A stretch of 64,000 nt of DNA from a bacterium (GTDB taxonomy: Bacteria; Planctomycetota; UBA1135; GCA-002686595). The notes under the pieces are model-generated. The model was not told the DNA's origin, did no database searches, and saw nothing but the letters and a program-made list of their open reading frames with translations. The stretch spans positions 1-64,000 of the forward strand of contig JAAELL010000286.1 of assembly GCA_024226735.1 (NCBI GenBank), read 5' to 3'. Position 1 is the stretch's first letter; every line of letters starts with the position of its first letter. The position numbers and the translations under genes were made by a program. Below, in pieces: positions 40,878 to 50,255 of the stretch.

Positions 40878-41427
40878 GGCAATTCGACGCATCATCATGG
40901 TCGCGCTCGTCGCGGCGCTGGCCTTCCTGATCTTCCGGCCCACCTCCGAGGCCGAGCAGAAGCCCCAGGCCACCGGCAGCGGTCTCCGGACCCGCGTGGA
41001 GACGTACATCGCGAAGCGCCTCGAGAACGACTGGGCGGACGTCTACGAGATGGCGGCCCCGGCCCACCGGCGCAAGGTCGACCTGCGAGCCTTCCTGAAC
41101 GCGTACGGACACGGGGCGATGCGGGTTGTGTCCCTCACGCCCAAGTCGACCCGGTTCTCCAAGGACGGACGCGCCGCGCTCGTCACGATGGACTTGGACG
41201 GCGAGCTCGTCCTCGACCGGCTGCCGCCGACGTTCCGCAAGGGGCTGAAGACGAAGGGTCCCGAGGACCTGCGGCAGACGTCGGAGTTCGAGATCACCTG
41301 GGTGTGGCGCGAAGGCGACTGGTTCTTCGAGCTCGACCCGGCGCTCGTCAAGGGGCGCGACCAGTCAGGTCGTGTACCGCAGACCTATGGAGCACAAATC
41401 GGACCCAGCCCGGATGGAGGGCGGTGA
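40870..41427 (+). CDS. Membrane-anchored protein with NTF2/SnoaL-like layout
   Basis: 185 residues from ATG 40870 (GGGAGG nine bases upstream); GTG 40867 is an alternative. One N-terminal helix (IIMVALVAALAFLIFRP) is followed by a soluble domain that opens with a long helix (RVETYIAKRLENDWADVYEM) and then alternating strands (RAALVTMDLDGELVL, SEFEITWVWREGDWFFELDP). That order is typical of the NTF2-like fold, and the closing W-FELDP strand is common in such proteins. No catalytic residues can be assigned. Its coupling to the propeller gene at 39582 suggests a partnership at the membrane. Confidence 0.6.
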   Translation: MSKAIRRIIMVALVAALAFLIFRPTSEAEQKPQATGSGLRTRVETYIAKRLENDWADVYEMAAPAHRRKVDLRAFLNAYGHGAMRVVSLTPKSTRFSKDGRAALVTMDLDGELVLDRLPPTFRKGLKTKGPEDLRQTSEFEITWVWREGDWFFELDPALVKGRDQSGRVPQTYGAQIGPSPDGGR

Positions 41428-41565
41428 TGCGCGCGAGCTCACCGATGGGTCTACCGCAAGTGAAGAGACAACACGTGGAGCGGATCCGAGCTGCGTGTTG
41501 CAGGTACCGGTGTTTTTGCCGGTGCTTTGACCGACAGTTTGAACTGGACAACAAGAGGAGCTAAC

Positions 41566-42585
41566 TTGAAAGCCCTGTCTATTATTGCCTCGGCTGCGAT
41601 TGTCGCAGCCACGGCCAGCCCGGCGCTGGCCGATGGGCGCAACCCCGGGAGCGCCCTAGTTTACCCGGTCCACTATTCCGGAAACGGTTTCTTCACGGTC
41701 ATCTGCGTGACGAACACCAACACCGACCCCGGTGTGCCCGGAATGAACGGGGACACGATGGTGCACTACGAGTACGCCAACGTGAACGAAAACCCCCAGG
41801 ACCCCTTCCTTCCCTTCAGCTGCACCATCTTTAACCGGATGGAACTGCTGACTCCGGCGGACACGCTGTGTGTCCTCACGTCTTGCCACAACGCGGTCAA
41901 CCCCGCGGGCCAGCAAGGCTACGTGGTCCTGTCTGCGCAGGATCCGGATCACTTCGATTCTCCGTGGTCGTTCAACTTCTTGATCGGCTCGGAGCTCGTC
42001 ATCAACGCGAGTGGAGTCATGTACTCCCTCAACGCCATCCCGTTCGAGTCCCCGCTGCCCCTCGGCGCCGCGACGGACCTGGACAGCGACAGCAACTTGG
42101 ACTTCGACGGCCAAGAGTACGAGGGCATCCCGGATGTTCTCTACATCGACAGCTTCATCGCGATCCAAGAGTCGCAGCTTTCGCTTCTGAGCCTCACCGG
42201 CCGGTCGCAGGACGTCAACAGCGTTCAGTTCAGCGTCTGGAACGACAACGAGTTCCCGCTGTCCACGAACCTGAAGTTCAGCTGCTGGTTCGACGAGCCG
42301 CTGTGGCGTATCAGCCAGCTCTTCACGCAGGACTTCCTCGAGAACTCGACTCCGCACGATCCGGACGAGCTCGACCTGGACTGCTTCGCTGGTGACGACA
42401 CGGTGGAAACCGGCTGGGCGATCATCGACAGCGTCGATGTCCGCACGACCGGTGGCCTGCCCGTCTCCGACGATGGCGCCATCCTCGGCTCCATCACGGC
42501 CGGCGGCCGCACCCGTTTCGACGGCGGCCACCTGCTCTGGGAAAGCACCGACAAGCAGTTCAACGGGCAAGCATTCGCTCCGTGA
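41566..42585 (+). CDS. Secreted protein of unknown function
   Basis: 339 residues from TTG 41566, chosen because AAGAGGAG sits at the right distance and the frame then begins with a standard signal peptide (KALSIIASAAIVAATASPAL, cleavage after ALA). The upstream ATG at 41527 would place 13 polar residues before it. The mature protein is beta-rich, with several Cys (FTVICVTN, FSCTIFN, TLCVLTSCHN, FSCWF, LDCFAGD) that may form disulfides, and an acidic stretch DLDSDSNLDFDGQEYEG that could bind calcium. I recognise no family. It is followed directly by a strong terminator. Confidence 0.7.
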   Translation: MKALSIIASAAIVAATASPALADGRNPGSALVYPVHYSGNGFFTVICVTNTNTDPGVPGMNGDTMVHYEYANVNENPQDPFLPFSCTIFNRMELLTPADTLCVLTSCHNAVNPAGQQGYVVLSAQDPDHFDSPWSFNFLIGSELVINASGVMYSLNAIPFESPLPLGAATDLDSDSNLDFDGQEYEGIPDVLYIDSFIAIQESQLSLLSLTGRSQDVNSVQFSVWNDNEFPLSTNLKFSCWFDEPLWRISQLFTQDFLENSTPHDPDELDLDCFAGDDTVETGWAIIDSVDVRTTGGLPVSDDGAILGSITAGGRTRFDGGHLLWESTDKQFNGQAFAP

Positions 42586-42606
42586 TCTGACGTCGGATTC
42601 ACCGGC

Positions 42607-42649
42607 TCGGCCCTCGACGCTCCTGGCGTCGGGGGCCGAGTTTCTTTTG
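42607..42649 (+). terminator. Intrinsic terminator
   Basis: CTCGGCCC-CGACGC pairs with GCGTCG-GGGCCGAG around a short loop, followed immediately by TTTCTTTT on the plus strand. It ends the transcript of the secreted-protein gene at 41566 and lies just beyond the 3' end of the arginine operon on the other strand. Confidence 0.9.
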
Positions 42650-42658
42650 CCGAGTCAC

Positions 42659-43195
42659 CTACCGGATTCGCGGCAGGGGAACGCCAGCCAGCGGCAGGCT
42701 GAGCGGCCCGCGCTCGGGCGAGTCCTCGTCCTCGCGCAGGACCTTCAGCACCGCGACCTCGTCGCACTTGTTGAACTTCGGGCAGTTGAGGCAGTCGTTG
42801 AAGACCTTGTGCGGCAGGCTCGCGTGGTCGACGACGCTGAACCCGAGCTTCTCGAAGAAGCCGGTCACGTAGGTGAAAGCCATGACCCGCGCCAGGCCGA
42901 GGGTTTCGGCTTCGGCGAGCAGCTCGTCCGCCATGCGTCGACCGAGGCCGAGCTTTTGGAATTCGGGGGCGACCGCGATCGACCGTACCTCGCCGATGTC
43001 GGTCCAGATGATCGCGAGCGCGCCGCAGCCAGCGAATACGCCGTCGACCTCGGCGACGAGGAAGTCGCGCACTTTCTCGACGACCGAGGCCGGCGAGCGT
43101 GGGAGCATCACCTGATCGGTCGCCAGGGAGTTGACGAGCTCGAGGATCGGCTCGACGTCGCCGACGCGTGCCTTGCGGATCTTGATGTCTAGCAT
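42659..43195 (-). CDS. argA: Short N-acetylglutamate synthase (GNAT), ArgA-like
   Basis: 178 residues. GNAT fold with acetyl-CoA loop VAPEFQKLGLGRRMADELL and catalytic-strand region FAGCGALAIIWTDIGEVRSI. VTGFFEKLGFSVVDHASLPH and the Cys cluster DCLNCPKFNKCDE are characteristic of the short bacterial N-acetylglutamate synthases. It makes N-acetylglutamate, the first step of arginine synthesis. TAGGAG lies seven bases before the start. Last gene of the arginine operon, 30 bases after argH. A Pro-rich tail of about 25 residues is extra relative to typical members. Confidence 0.85.
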   Translation of the reverse strand: MLDIKIRKARVGDVEPILELVNSLATDQVMLPRSPASVVEKVRDFLVAEVDGVFAGCGALAIIWTDIGEVRSIAVAPEFQKLGLGRRMADELLAEAETLGLARVMAFTYVTGFFEKLGFSVVDHASLPHKVFNDCLNCPKFNKCDEVAVLKVLREDEDSPERGPLSLPLAGVPLPRIR

Positions 43196-43225
43196 GTCTG
43201 GGTCTCCTACAAGGGTCAGGATCTC

Positions 43226-44608
43226 CTACCAGGACTCGAGCCGCTCTTTCCAGGCGGCGACCTCCTCCGCGACCCGCTCCGGAGAGGTTCCACCGATCGC
43301 CGCGCGGCGGCCGAGGACGCGCTCGATGCTCAATGCGTGCACGAGGTCCTCCTCGATCTCCGGAAAGAGCGCTTGGCGCCGCTCGGGTGCGAGCTCGCGC
43401 AGCTCGACCCCAGTCTCGATCGCCTCCCGCACCGCGTGCCCGACGCGCTGGTGTGCGTCGCGAAACGCCACGCCGGCCGCCACGAGCAGGTCGGCGACGT
43501 CTGTCGCGTCGAGAAAGCCGCGCGAGCAGGCGGCGCGGCAAGCCTCGCGGTCGTAGCGGACGTTGCGCACGCACACCGCGGCGACGCGCAGGCACGCGTG
43601 GGTCGTATCGAGTGCGTCGAAGAGCGCCTCCTTGTCCTCCTGCAGGTCCTTGTCGTACGCCATCGGTAGGCCCTTGCACGTGACCAGGAGTGACTGCAGC
43701 GCACCGATGACGCGACCCGTCTTGCCGCGCAGGAGCTCCATCGCGTCGGGGTTCTTCTTCTGCGGCATCAGGCTCGAGCCGGTCGAAACCGCGTCGCCGA
43801 ACTGCAGCATGCCGGCCTCGGAGCTCGCGAGAAAAATCCAGTCCTCGGCGAGCCGTGAGAGGTGCACCATGATGACCGAGCACGCGAAGGCGAGCTCGAG
43901 CGCGTGGTCGCGGTCGCTGACGGCGTCGAGACTGTTGCGGGTCGGCCCGGCGGTGAAGCCGAGGTCGTCGGCGAGTGCCTCGCGGTCGATCGGGAACGCC
44001 GTGCCCGCGAGCGCGCCGCACCCCAGGGGCGAGGTGTCCATGCGCTCGAGCGCGTCCTCGATGCGCTCCGCGTCGCGGGCGAGCATCTCGACGTAGGCGA
44101 GTGCGTGGTGGCCGGCGGTGATCGGCTGAGCGCGCTGCAGGTGCGTGTATCCCGGCAGCGCCAGGTCGAACGTCTCGCCCGCGAGCTCGACCAGCGCCTC
44201 GATCAGGTCGCGCAACGCTCCGTCGAACTCTCGCCCGAAGCGCGTGAGGTACAGCTTGAGGTCGGTCGCGACCTGGTCGTTGCGCGAGCGCCCCGTGTGC
44301 AGCTTGCGCGCCAGGGCTCCGACGCGCTCCTCGAGCGCGCCCTCGACGAACGAGTGGACGTCCTCGGCCTCCGACGCCGCGATGGGCGCCGGATCGCTCG
44401 CGAGCTCGACGCCCAGTCCCTCGATCGCCGCCTCGAGCTCGGTCACCTCGGCGCTGGTCAGGACACCGGCCTCCCCGAGGGCGCGCGCCCACGCGAGGCT
44501 GCCGACGAGGTCGTCGGCGAGCAGGCGCTGGTCGAACCCGAGGCTCTTGTTGAAGGCCTCGAACGTCTCGTCGAGTCCACCTTCGAAGCGGCCACCCCAC
44601 ATGCTCAT
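43226..44608 (-). CDS. argH: Argininosuccinate lyase
   Basis: 460 residues, the usual length. It opens MSMWGGRFEGG. Family signatures are HTGRSRNDQVATDLKLYL for substrate binding, LPGYTHLQRAQPITAGHHAL with the catalytic His region, and the GSSLMPQKKNPDAMELLRGK flexible loop with the catalytic Ser. It splits argininosuccinate into arginine and fumarate in the cytoplasm. ATG 44608 overlaps the argG stop by four bases. Confidence 0.97.
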   Translation of the reverse strand: MSMWGGRFEGGLDETFEAFNKSLGFDQRLLADDLVGSLAWARALGEAGVLTSAEVTELEAAIEGLGVELASDPAPIAASEAEDVHSFVEGALEERVGALARKLHTGRSRNDQVATDLKLYLTRFGREFDGALRDLIEALVELAGETFDLALPGYTHLQRAQPITAGHHALAYVEMLARDAERIEDALERMDTSPLGCGALAGTAFPIDREALADDLGFTAGPTRNSLDAVSDRDHALELAFACSVIMVHLSRLAEDWIFLASSEAGMLQFGDAVSTGSSLMPQKKNPDAMELLRGKTGRVIGALQSLLVTCKGLPMAYDKDLQEDKEALFDALDTTHACLRVAAVCVRNVRYDREACRAACSRGFLDATDVADLLVAAGVAFRDAHQRVGHAVREAIETGVELRELAPERRQALFPEIEEDLVHALSIERVLGRRAAIGGTSPERVAEEVAAWKERLESW

Positions 44609-45816
44609 GCTGAGCCTCCGGCGGCGACGCGCCGTGCGACCGTGCCCGGCAGGCCGAACAGCCGCACGAAACCCTCGGAGTGTGCGGGCTCGAATCCGGC
44701 GCCCATCGTGAACGACGCGAGGTCCTCGGAGTACAGCGAGGACGGGCTCGTCGTGGTGATCGACGTTGCCGAGCCCTTGAAGAGCTTGACGCGCACTTCC
44801 CCGCTGACCGGCCGGGCGGCTTCGGCGAACAGGGCGTCGAGCGCCTCGCGCGCCGGATGGAACCACTGGCCGTTGTAGACGATGCGCGCGTACTCGGGAG
44901 CGAGCTGCTCGCACAGGTGCAGCGTGTCGCGCTCCATCGTGAGTGCGCGCAGGCTCCGGATCGCCTCGTACAGGATCGTGCCGCCGGGCGTCTCGTACAC
45001 GCCGCGCGACTTCATGCCCACCAGCCGGTTCTCGGTGATGTCGACGCGGCCGGCACCGTGGCGGGCGCCGAGCGCGTTGAGGCGCTCGAGCAACGTGACC
45101 GGCGCGAGCGCCTGTCCGTCGAGCGACTTCGGAATCCCGCGTTCGAAGCCGACCGTCACGAGCTCGGCCGTGTCCGGCGCGTCCTCGGGCGACGTCGTCC
45201 AGGTCCACACGTCGTCGGGCGGTGCCGTGCCGGGGTCCTCGAGCGCGCCGCCCTCGTGCGACAGGTGCCAGAGGTTGCGGTCGCGGCTGTAGATCTTCTC
45301 CTTGGTCGCCGTAACGGCGATGCCGCGCTCGGCGGCGTAGGCGAGCGCGTCCTCGCGGCTCTTGATCTCCCAATAGCGCCACGGGGCGACGATCTCGAGC
45401 TCCGGCGCGAACGCGGCGTAGCCGAGCTCGAACCGCACTTGGTCGTTGCCTTTTCCGGTGCAGCCGTGGGCGACCGCGTCGGCGCCGACCTCCCGGGCGT
45501 ACTCCACCTGCGCCCGCGCGAGCAGTGGGCGGGCGAGGCTGGTGCCGAGCAAGTAGCGACCCTCGTAGACCGCGACCGCGCGCAGCGCCGGCCACACCGT
45601 CTCCGTCAGGAACGGCTCCCTGAGATCGACGACGCGGCAGCTCTCCGCGCCCGTCTCGAGTGCCTTCTCCTCCAGCCCCTCGAGCTCTCCCGCGCCTTGC
45701 CCGACGTCGCCCGCCAGGCAGTGCACCTCGAAGCCGCGGTTCTCCTTGAGCCAGGGGATCAGGATCGATGTATCGAGCCCCCCCGAGTACGCCAGAACGA
45801 CCTTGCGCGAGCTCAT
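44605..45816 (-). CDS. argG: Argininosuccinate synthase
   Basis: 403 residues, normal for the family. N-terminal VVLAYSGGLDTSILIPWL contains the SGGLDTS ATP-pyrophosphatase loop. Further signatures are AHGCTGKGNDQVRFELGY and ENRLVGMKSRGVYETPGG. It joins citrulline and aspartate using ATP. Four-base overlaps with argF upstream and argH downstream place it firmly in the operon. Confidence 0.97.
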   Translation of the reverse strand: MSSRKVVLAYSGGLDTSILIPWLKENRGFEVHCLAGDVGQGAGELEGLEEKALETGAESCRVVDLREPFLTETVWPALRAVAVYEGRYLLGTSLARPLLARAQVEYAREVGADAVAHGCTGKGNDQVRFELGYAAFAPELEIVAPWRYWEIKSREDALAYAAERGIAVTATKEKIYSRDRNLWHLSHEGGALEDPGTAPPDDVWTWTTSPEDAPDTAELVTVGFERGIPKSLDGQALAPVTLLERLNALGARHGAGRVDITENRLVGMKSRGVYETPGGTILYEAIRSLRALTMERDTLHLCEQLAPEYARIVYNGQWFHPAREALDALFAEAARPVSGEVRVKLFKGSATSITTTSPSSLYSEDLASFTMGAGFEPAHSEGFVRLFGLPGTVARRVAAGGSA

Positions 45817-46781
45817 ACGAGCGCCCCCGCCGGCTGCGGTGCCTTGGCCATCAAGAGCACCATCAGAGCCTTCTGCACGTGCAGGCGGTTCTCGGCGATG
45901 TCGAAGACGATCGACTGTTCGCCGTCGATCACACCCGCGGTGACCTCTTGTCCACGGTGCGCGGGGAGGCAGTGCATGAACAAACCGTTCCGGGTCAGCT
46001 CCATCAGCTCGGCGTCGACCTGGTAGGGGGAGAAGACGGCAGCGCGCTCTTCGGTCTCGTCCTCCTGTCCCATGCTGGCCCAGACGTCGGTGTAGATCGC
46101 GTCGGCGCTCGACGCCGCCTCGCGCGGGTCGTTGGTCGTCTGCACGCTCGAGCCCGACTCCTGCGCGGCCTCGAGGGACTCGTTCATCACCTTCAGGTTC
46201 GGCTCGTACCCCTCGGGCGTGCACACGGTGATGTTGGCCCCGAGCTTGGCGGCCGTGTGCATCAGCGAGTGGCACGTGTTGTTGCCGTCGCCGACGTAGG
46301 CGAGGGTCTTGCCCTGGACGTCGCCCCAGTGCTCGGTGAGCGTGAAGAAGTCCGCGAGCGCTTGGCAGGGGTGCAGGAAGTCCGACAGGCCGTTGATGAC
46401 GGGGACCGAGGAGTTCCTGGCGAGCTCGGTGACCGCGCGGTGGCGGTAGGTGCGTGCGACGATGCCGTGCACCCAGCGGTCGAGGTTGCGTGCCATGTCG
46501 GGGACCGATTCGCGCGAGCCGAGGCGCATCGCGCTGTGGTCGAGGAACACGGCGCTGCCGCCGAGATCCTGGATGCCGATGTCGAACGTGAAGCGCGTGC
46601 GCAGGCTCTCCTTCTCGAAGATCATCCCCAGGCGCTTGCCCGCGAGCAGGCCCGTGTAGCGGTCGCGGCCCGCCTTGAGGGCTTCGGCGGTCGCGAAGAC
46701 CCTCAGGACGTCGGCGGTCGACAGGTCGGCGATGCTGACCAGGTCCTTGTGGTCGAGGGATCCGAAGGGGTTGTCTTGCAT
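45813..46781 (-). CDS. argF: Ornithine carbamoyltransferase
   Basis: 322 residues. Carbamoyl-phosphate site FEKESLRTRFTFDIGIQDLG (SxRTR present, with Leu where many enzymes have Thr), LSDFLHPCQALADFFTLTEH, and the ornithine-binding MHCLPAHRGQEVT. It forms citrulline from ornithine and carbamoyl phosphate. The LPAHRG loop and the HPCQ motif favour ornithine over N-acetylornithine as substrate. Thirteen bases separate it from argD; it overlaps argG by four. Confidence 0.95.
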   Translation of the reverse strand: MQDNPFGSLDHKDLVSIADLSTADVLRVFATAEALKAGRDRYTGLLAGKRLGMIFEKESLRTRFTFDIGIQDLGGSAVFLDHSAMRLGSRESVPDMARNLDRWVHGIVARTYRHRAVTELARNSSVPVINGLSDFLHPCQALADFFTLTEHWGDVQGKTLAYVGDGNNTCHSLMHTAAKLGANITVCTPEGYEPNLKVMNESLEAAQESGSSVQTTNDPREAASSADAIYTDVWASMGQEDETEERAAVFSPYQVDAELMELTRNGLFMHCLPAHRGQEVTAGVIDGEQSIVFDIAENRLHVQKALMVLLMAKAPQPAGALV

Positions 46782-46794
46782 GGGGCTGCTCCAG

Positions 46795-47958
46795 TCAGTT
46801 CAGGGTGCCGTCGAGGGTCGACGAGAGAAGGGCGAGCGCCTCGTCGACGTCCGCAGCGGTGACGACGTAGGGAGGCAGGAAGCGAACGACGTCGCCGCCC
46901 GCCGTACACGTGACGAGTCCGGCCTCGAAGAGCGCCGCCTGCAGGTCGGCGGCGCGACCGGGCACGCAGAGCCCCTGCATGAGGCCCATGCCGCGCCGCT
47001 CGGTGATCGCGTCGTGGCGGCCGGCGAGCTCGTCGAGTCCCCGTTCGAGCTGCTGGCCGCGCTCGGTGACGGCGCTTGCGAGCCCCGCGTCGAGCTCGTC
47101 CAGGAAGACGAGCGCCGCGCGCGAGACGAGCGGTCCGCCGCCGAACGTCGAGCCGTGATCGCCGGGGGCCAGGATGTCCGCGAGCTCCTCGCGCACGAGC
47201 GTCGCGCCGATCGGGAGCCCAGCCGCGAGTGGCTTGGCGAGCGTCACCACGTCGGGCACGACCTCTGCCCACTGCGCGCACAAGAAGCGTCCGGTGCGCC
47301 CGGCGCCGCACTGGATCTCGTCGTGCACGAGCACGGTGCCGGTCGCGTCGCACAGCTCGCGCGCGGCCCGCAGGTAGTCGACGCCGAGCCGGTTCAAGCC
47401 GCCCTCGCCCTGCAGCGGCTCGAGCACGAGCGCTGCAGGGGAGTTGGCCAGCGCGCGCTCGAGCGCGCGGACGTCGCCCGCGCGCACGAACGTCGTCTCC
47501 AGCGTCGGTGCGAACGGGGTGCGGTACGCGGCGTTGGCGGTGACCGACAGCGCGCCGAACGTGCGGCCGTGGAACCCACCCTCGAGGGCGACGAAGGCCG
47601 TGCGTGCGCCCTTGCCGCGTGCCTTCTGGACCTTGCGCGCGATCTTGAGCGCGGCTTCGATCGCCTCGGCGCCGCTGTTGCTGAAGAACGCGGCGTGCAT
47701 GCAGGTGTGCGAGGCGAGTCGTTGCGCGAGCTCGTCCGTGAACGGGTGGCGGAACAGGTTCGAGACGTGCGTGAGCGCCGAGCACTGCTCGCGCAACGCC
47801 GCGACGAGCCGCGGGTGAGCGTGGCCCAGGGCCGTCACGCCGATGCCCGAAAGGAAGTCGAGCCACTCGCGCCCGTCGTCGGCAGTCAGTCGCGCGCCGG
47901 TGCCGCCGACGAACACGGGGTCCGCGCGGCGGTAGGTGGGGAGGACGTGTTCATCCAT
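46795..47958 (-). CDS. argD: Acetylornithine aminotransferase
   Basis: 387 residues from ATG 47958 (GGGGAG upstream); an in-frame ATG at 47976 would add six residues. Class III PLP aminotransferase: FLSGIGVTALGHAHPRLV, FSNSGAEAIEAALKIAR for cofactor phosphate binding, EPLQGEGGLN, LVHDEIQCGAGRTGRFL with the PLP Asp, and VTLAKPLAAGLPIGA with the Schiff-base Lys. It converts N-acetylglutamate semialdehyde to N-acetylornithine; such enzymes often also serve lysine synthesis. The start overlaps the end of argB. Confidence 0.95.
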   Translation of the reverse strand: MDEHVLPTYRRADPVFVGGTGARLTADDGREWLDFLSGIGVTALGHAHPRLVAALREQCSALTHVSNLFRHPFTDELAQRLASHTCMHAAFFSNSGAEAIEAALKIARKVQKARGKGARTAFVALEGGFHGRTFGALSVTANAAYRTPFAPTLETTFVRAGDVRALERALANSPAALVLEPLQGEGGLNRLGVDYLRAARELCDATGTVLVHDEIQCGAGRTGRFLCAQWAEVVPDVVTLAKPLAAGLPIGATLVREELADILAPGDHGSTFGGGPLVSRAALVFLDELDAGLASAVTERGQQLERGLDELAGRHDAITERRGMGLMQGLCVPGRAADLQAALFEAGLVTCTAGGDVVRFLPPYVVTAADVDEALALLSSTLDGTLN

Positions 47959-48784
47959 CGATGGCTTTCTCCCCATGAACGGTCTCCGATGCGCAGAACT
48001 GCGTCCCGACGTGATCCTCCAAGCCCGCGAGCACCGCGCACGGCCGGTCGCCCGGTGCGATCTTGACGATCGCGCGCGGGCACGCGCCGGCGGCGTAGAG
48101 GGCAGCCTGCACCTTGGGCAGCATTCCGCCCTCGAGTACACCGGCTCGCTCGAGCCGCGCACACGTCTCGGGCGTCGCCGTGGGCACGAGCTGGTTCTCA
48201 CCGTCGAGCAGGCCCGGAACGTCGGTGAGGAACAGGAGCGCGTCGGCTTCGAGCGCGTGCGCGAGCGGCGCGGCCGCCTGGTCCGCGTTGACGTTGTAGA
48301 AGTGCGAGGCGTCTCCGGGCGAGCCGGGCGCGAGCGGAGCGAGCGGAGCGACGACCGGGACGTAGCCCTTGGCCAAGAGCTCGAGGAAGAACGCGGGTCG
48401 CACCTGATCCACGCGCCCGACGAACCCGAGATCGGTGCCGTCGGGGGTGTGCTTGCGCGCCGTCCACGCGCGGCCGTCGGCGCCCGTCAGGCCGACGCCG
48501 TCGACACCCGCGTCGACCAGGCTCTTGACCAGGTTGCGGTTGACGACACCGGCGAGCGCGCCGAGCACGACCTCGGCCGTCTCGGAGTCGGTCACGCGCA
48601 GCCCCTGAACGCGGCGCTCGGAGAGCCCTAGCTTGCGCGACATGGCACCGATCGTCGGTCCGCCGCCATGCACGAGAATTAGCTCGTGCCCGAACGCGCG
48701 CGCCTCGCGCACCGCCTGGGCGAACAGCGTTCGCGGCCCGGGTGACTCGAGCTGGGCACCGCCGATCTTCACGAGGACTCTCAT
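47951..48784 (-). CDS. argB: Acetylglutamate kinase
   Basis: 277 residues. Amino-acid kinase fold: VLVKIGGAQLESPGPRTLFA, ELILVHGGGPTIGAMSRKLG with the GGG loop, GLRVTDSETAEVVLGAL, and ALLFLTDVPGLLDGE. LEGGMLPKVQAALYAA is the conserved region contacting acetylglutamate. It phosphorylates N-acetylglutamate. The N-terminal helix that mediates arginine feedback in hexameric enzymes is absent (the protein starts directly at the first strand), so feedback inhibition may be weak, which is an inference. Confidence 0.95.
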   Translation of the reverse strand: MRVLVKIGGAQLESPGPRTLFAQAVREARAFGHELILVHGGGPTIGAMSRKLGLSERRVQGLRVTDSETAEVVLGALAGVVNRNLVKSLVDAGVDGVGLTGADGRAWTARKHTPDGTDLGFVGRVDQVRPAFFLELLAKGYVPVVAPLAPLAPGSPGDASHFYNVNADQAAAPLAHALEADALLFLTDVPGLLDGENQLVPTATPETCARLERAGVLEGGMLPKVQAALYAAGACPRAIVKIAPGDRPCAVLAGLEDHVGTQFCASETVHGEKAIDG

Positions 48785-49803
48785 GATCGTTTCCCCTGTT
48801 CTGGTTCCCCGGCCGGGGACCGGAGTCCGAGGGTCTCTTCGAGCCCGAGGAGGAGGTTCATGTTCTGCAGCGCTTGACCGGCCGCGCCCTTGACGAGGTT
48901 GTCGAGCGCTGAGACGACGGTGAGCACGGGGCCGACGTCGTGAACGGAGACGTGGCAGGTGTTCGTGCGCTGCACTGCCCGCAGCTCAGGCGTGGGGCCA
49001 GCGGGGTAGACGGTGACGAACGGCTCGTGTGCGTAGGCCTCATCGAGCACCCCGCGCGCGACCGATGCGTCGCAACCCGCGGCGGGTGCGAAGTGCAGAG
49101 TCGATAGGATCCCGCGCTCGCACGGCAAGAGGTGGGGGACGAACGCGATCCGGTCCGTGCCGGCGACCTGGTGGATCTCCGGCGTGTGGCGATGCGCGCC
49201 GACGCCGTAGGCGCGGAAGTTGTCGTGCACGTTGCCGAAGTGCGTGACCTCGCTCGGCGCGCGTCCCGCGCCCGAGACGCCCGACTTGCTGTCGGCGACG
49301 ATCGGAGCGTCCGCGTGGACGACGCCGGCGGCGAGCAGCGGTAGGAGCGGCAGCAGGATCGAGGTCGGGTAGCAGCCGGGGTTGGCCACCAGGCGCGCCG
49401 TCCGCACCTCCGCGCGGGCGTGTTCGGTCAGGCCGTAGACGCTGGCGTCGAGCAGGTCGGGCGCGGGGTGCGGGGCTCCGTACGTCGCCTCGTACAGCGC
49501 CGCGTCACGCAGTCGAAAGTCGGCGGAGAGATCGACGACCCGCGCGCCCGCTTCGAGGGCGGTGCGCGCGAGCGGCGCGGCCGCGCCGTGCGGGGTGCAC
49601 AGGAAGACGCCGTCGACGTCCGCGAAGCGTGCGACGTCGAGCGGCTCCACGGCTCGGGTCGATGGCCCGGCGGGAACAGCCGGCGCGTCGGGCCGCGCGC
49701 GCATGGCGGCGGCCAGGGTGAGGGCGGGGTGGCCGTCGACGAGCCCCGCGAGCTCGGAGCCCGCGTAGCCGGTCGCGCCGACGATCAGGACCGCGGGCGT
49801 CAT
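48781..49803 (-). CDS. argC: N-acetyl-gamma-glutamyl-phosphate reductase
   Basis: 340 residues. NADP-binding start [19 protein letters not shown], the [13 protein letters not shown] loop, [12 protein letters not shown], and [20 protein letters not shown] with the catalytic Cys. [20 protein letters not shown] and [18 protein letters not shown] complete the family pattern. It reduces acetylglutamyl phosphate to the semialdehyde. Four-base overlaps with argR before it and argB after it. Confidence 0.97.
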   Translation of the reverse strand: MTPAVLIVGATGYAGSELAGLVDGHPALTLAAAMRARPDAPAVPAGPSTRAVEPLDVARFADVDGVFLCTPHGAAAPLARTALEAGARVVDLSADFRLRDAALYEATYGAPHPAPDLLDASVYGLTEHARAEVRTARLVANPGCYPTSILLPLLPLLAAGVVHADAPIVADSKSGVSGAGRAPSEVTHFGNVHDNFRAYGVGAHRHTPEIHQVAGTDRIAFVPHLLPCERGILSTLHFAPAAGCDASVARGVLDEAYAHEPFVTVYPAGPTPELRAVQRTNTCHVSVHDVGPVLTVVSALDNLVKGAAGQALQNMNLLLGLEETLGLRSPAGEPEQGKRS

Positions 49804-50246
49804 GCCGCGAGCTCCGCCAACGTCTTGGCGACGCGCTTCGCCGCGCGCGGGTCGGGCGTGATGACCAGAATCGTGTCGTCGCCGGCGATCGTGCCGAGGA
49901 CGCGTTCGAGCTGGGCCTCATCGAGGGCGAGCGCGAGCGGCTGCGCTCCGCCCGGAGGCGTGCGCAGGACCACCTGATTCTGCGCGGTCACCGTCGACAC
50001 GAGCCACTGCCGAGCCGCCATCCGTAGGCTGCCGGTCGGATTGCCGCTCTCACCGCCGGTGGGGAGCGCGTACCCCTCGGGGCGCTTGGCGACCCCCAGG
50101 GCCCTCAGATCGCGCGAGAGGGTCGCTTGGTTGACGTCGATGCCGTCCTGGGCGAGCTCGTTCTGGAGCGCCGCCTGGCTCGGGATCGCGCCGGCCGCGA
50201 GGAGCTCGAGGATGCGGTCGCGGCGGGTGGTGCGCGGGTCGTTCAT
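49800..50246 (-). CDS. argR: Arginine repressor
   Basis: 148 residues from ATG 50246. The N-terminal winged helix has [20 protein letters not shown] and [20 protein letters not shown], the classic SQ---L...TLSRDL recognition region. The C-terminal domain includes [20 protein letters not shown] and [20 protein letters not shown], the GT-AGDDT arginine-binding hexamerisation domain. In-frame ATGs at 50261 and 50282 are rejected as starts because they fall inside the operator palindromes. First gene of the operon argR-C-B-D-F-G-H-argA; the operator suggests autoregulated repression by arginine. Confidence 0.93.
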   Translation of the reverse strand: MNDPRTTRRDRILELLAAGAIPSQAALQNELAQDGIDVNQATLSRDLRALGVAKRPEGYALPTGGESGNPTGSLRMAARQWLVSTVTAQNQVVLRTPPGGAQPLALALDEAQLERVLGTIAGDDTILVITPDPRAAKRVAKTLAELAA

Positions 50247-50255
50247 GGAGGCACT

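Noticed and set aside
41480-41530. ACCGGTGTTTTTGCCGGT as a terminator before the gene at 41566
   Set aside because: Stem of only about five pairs with the T-run inside the loop, so not convincing.
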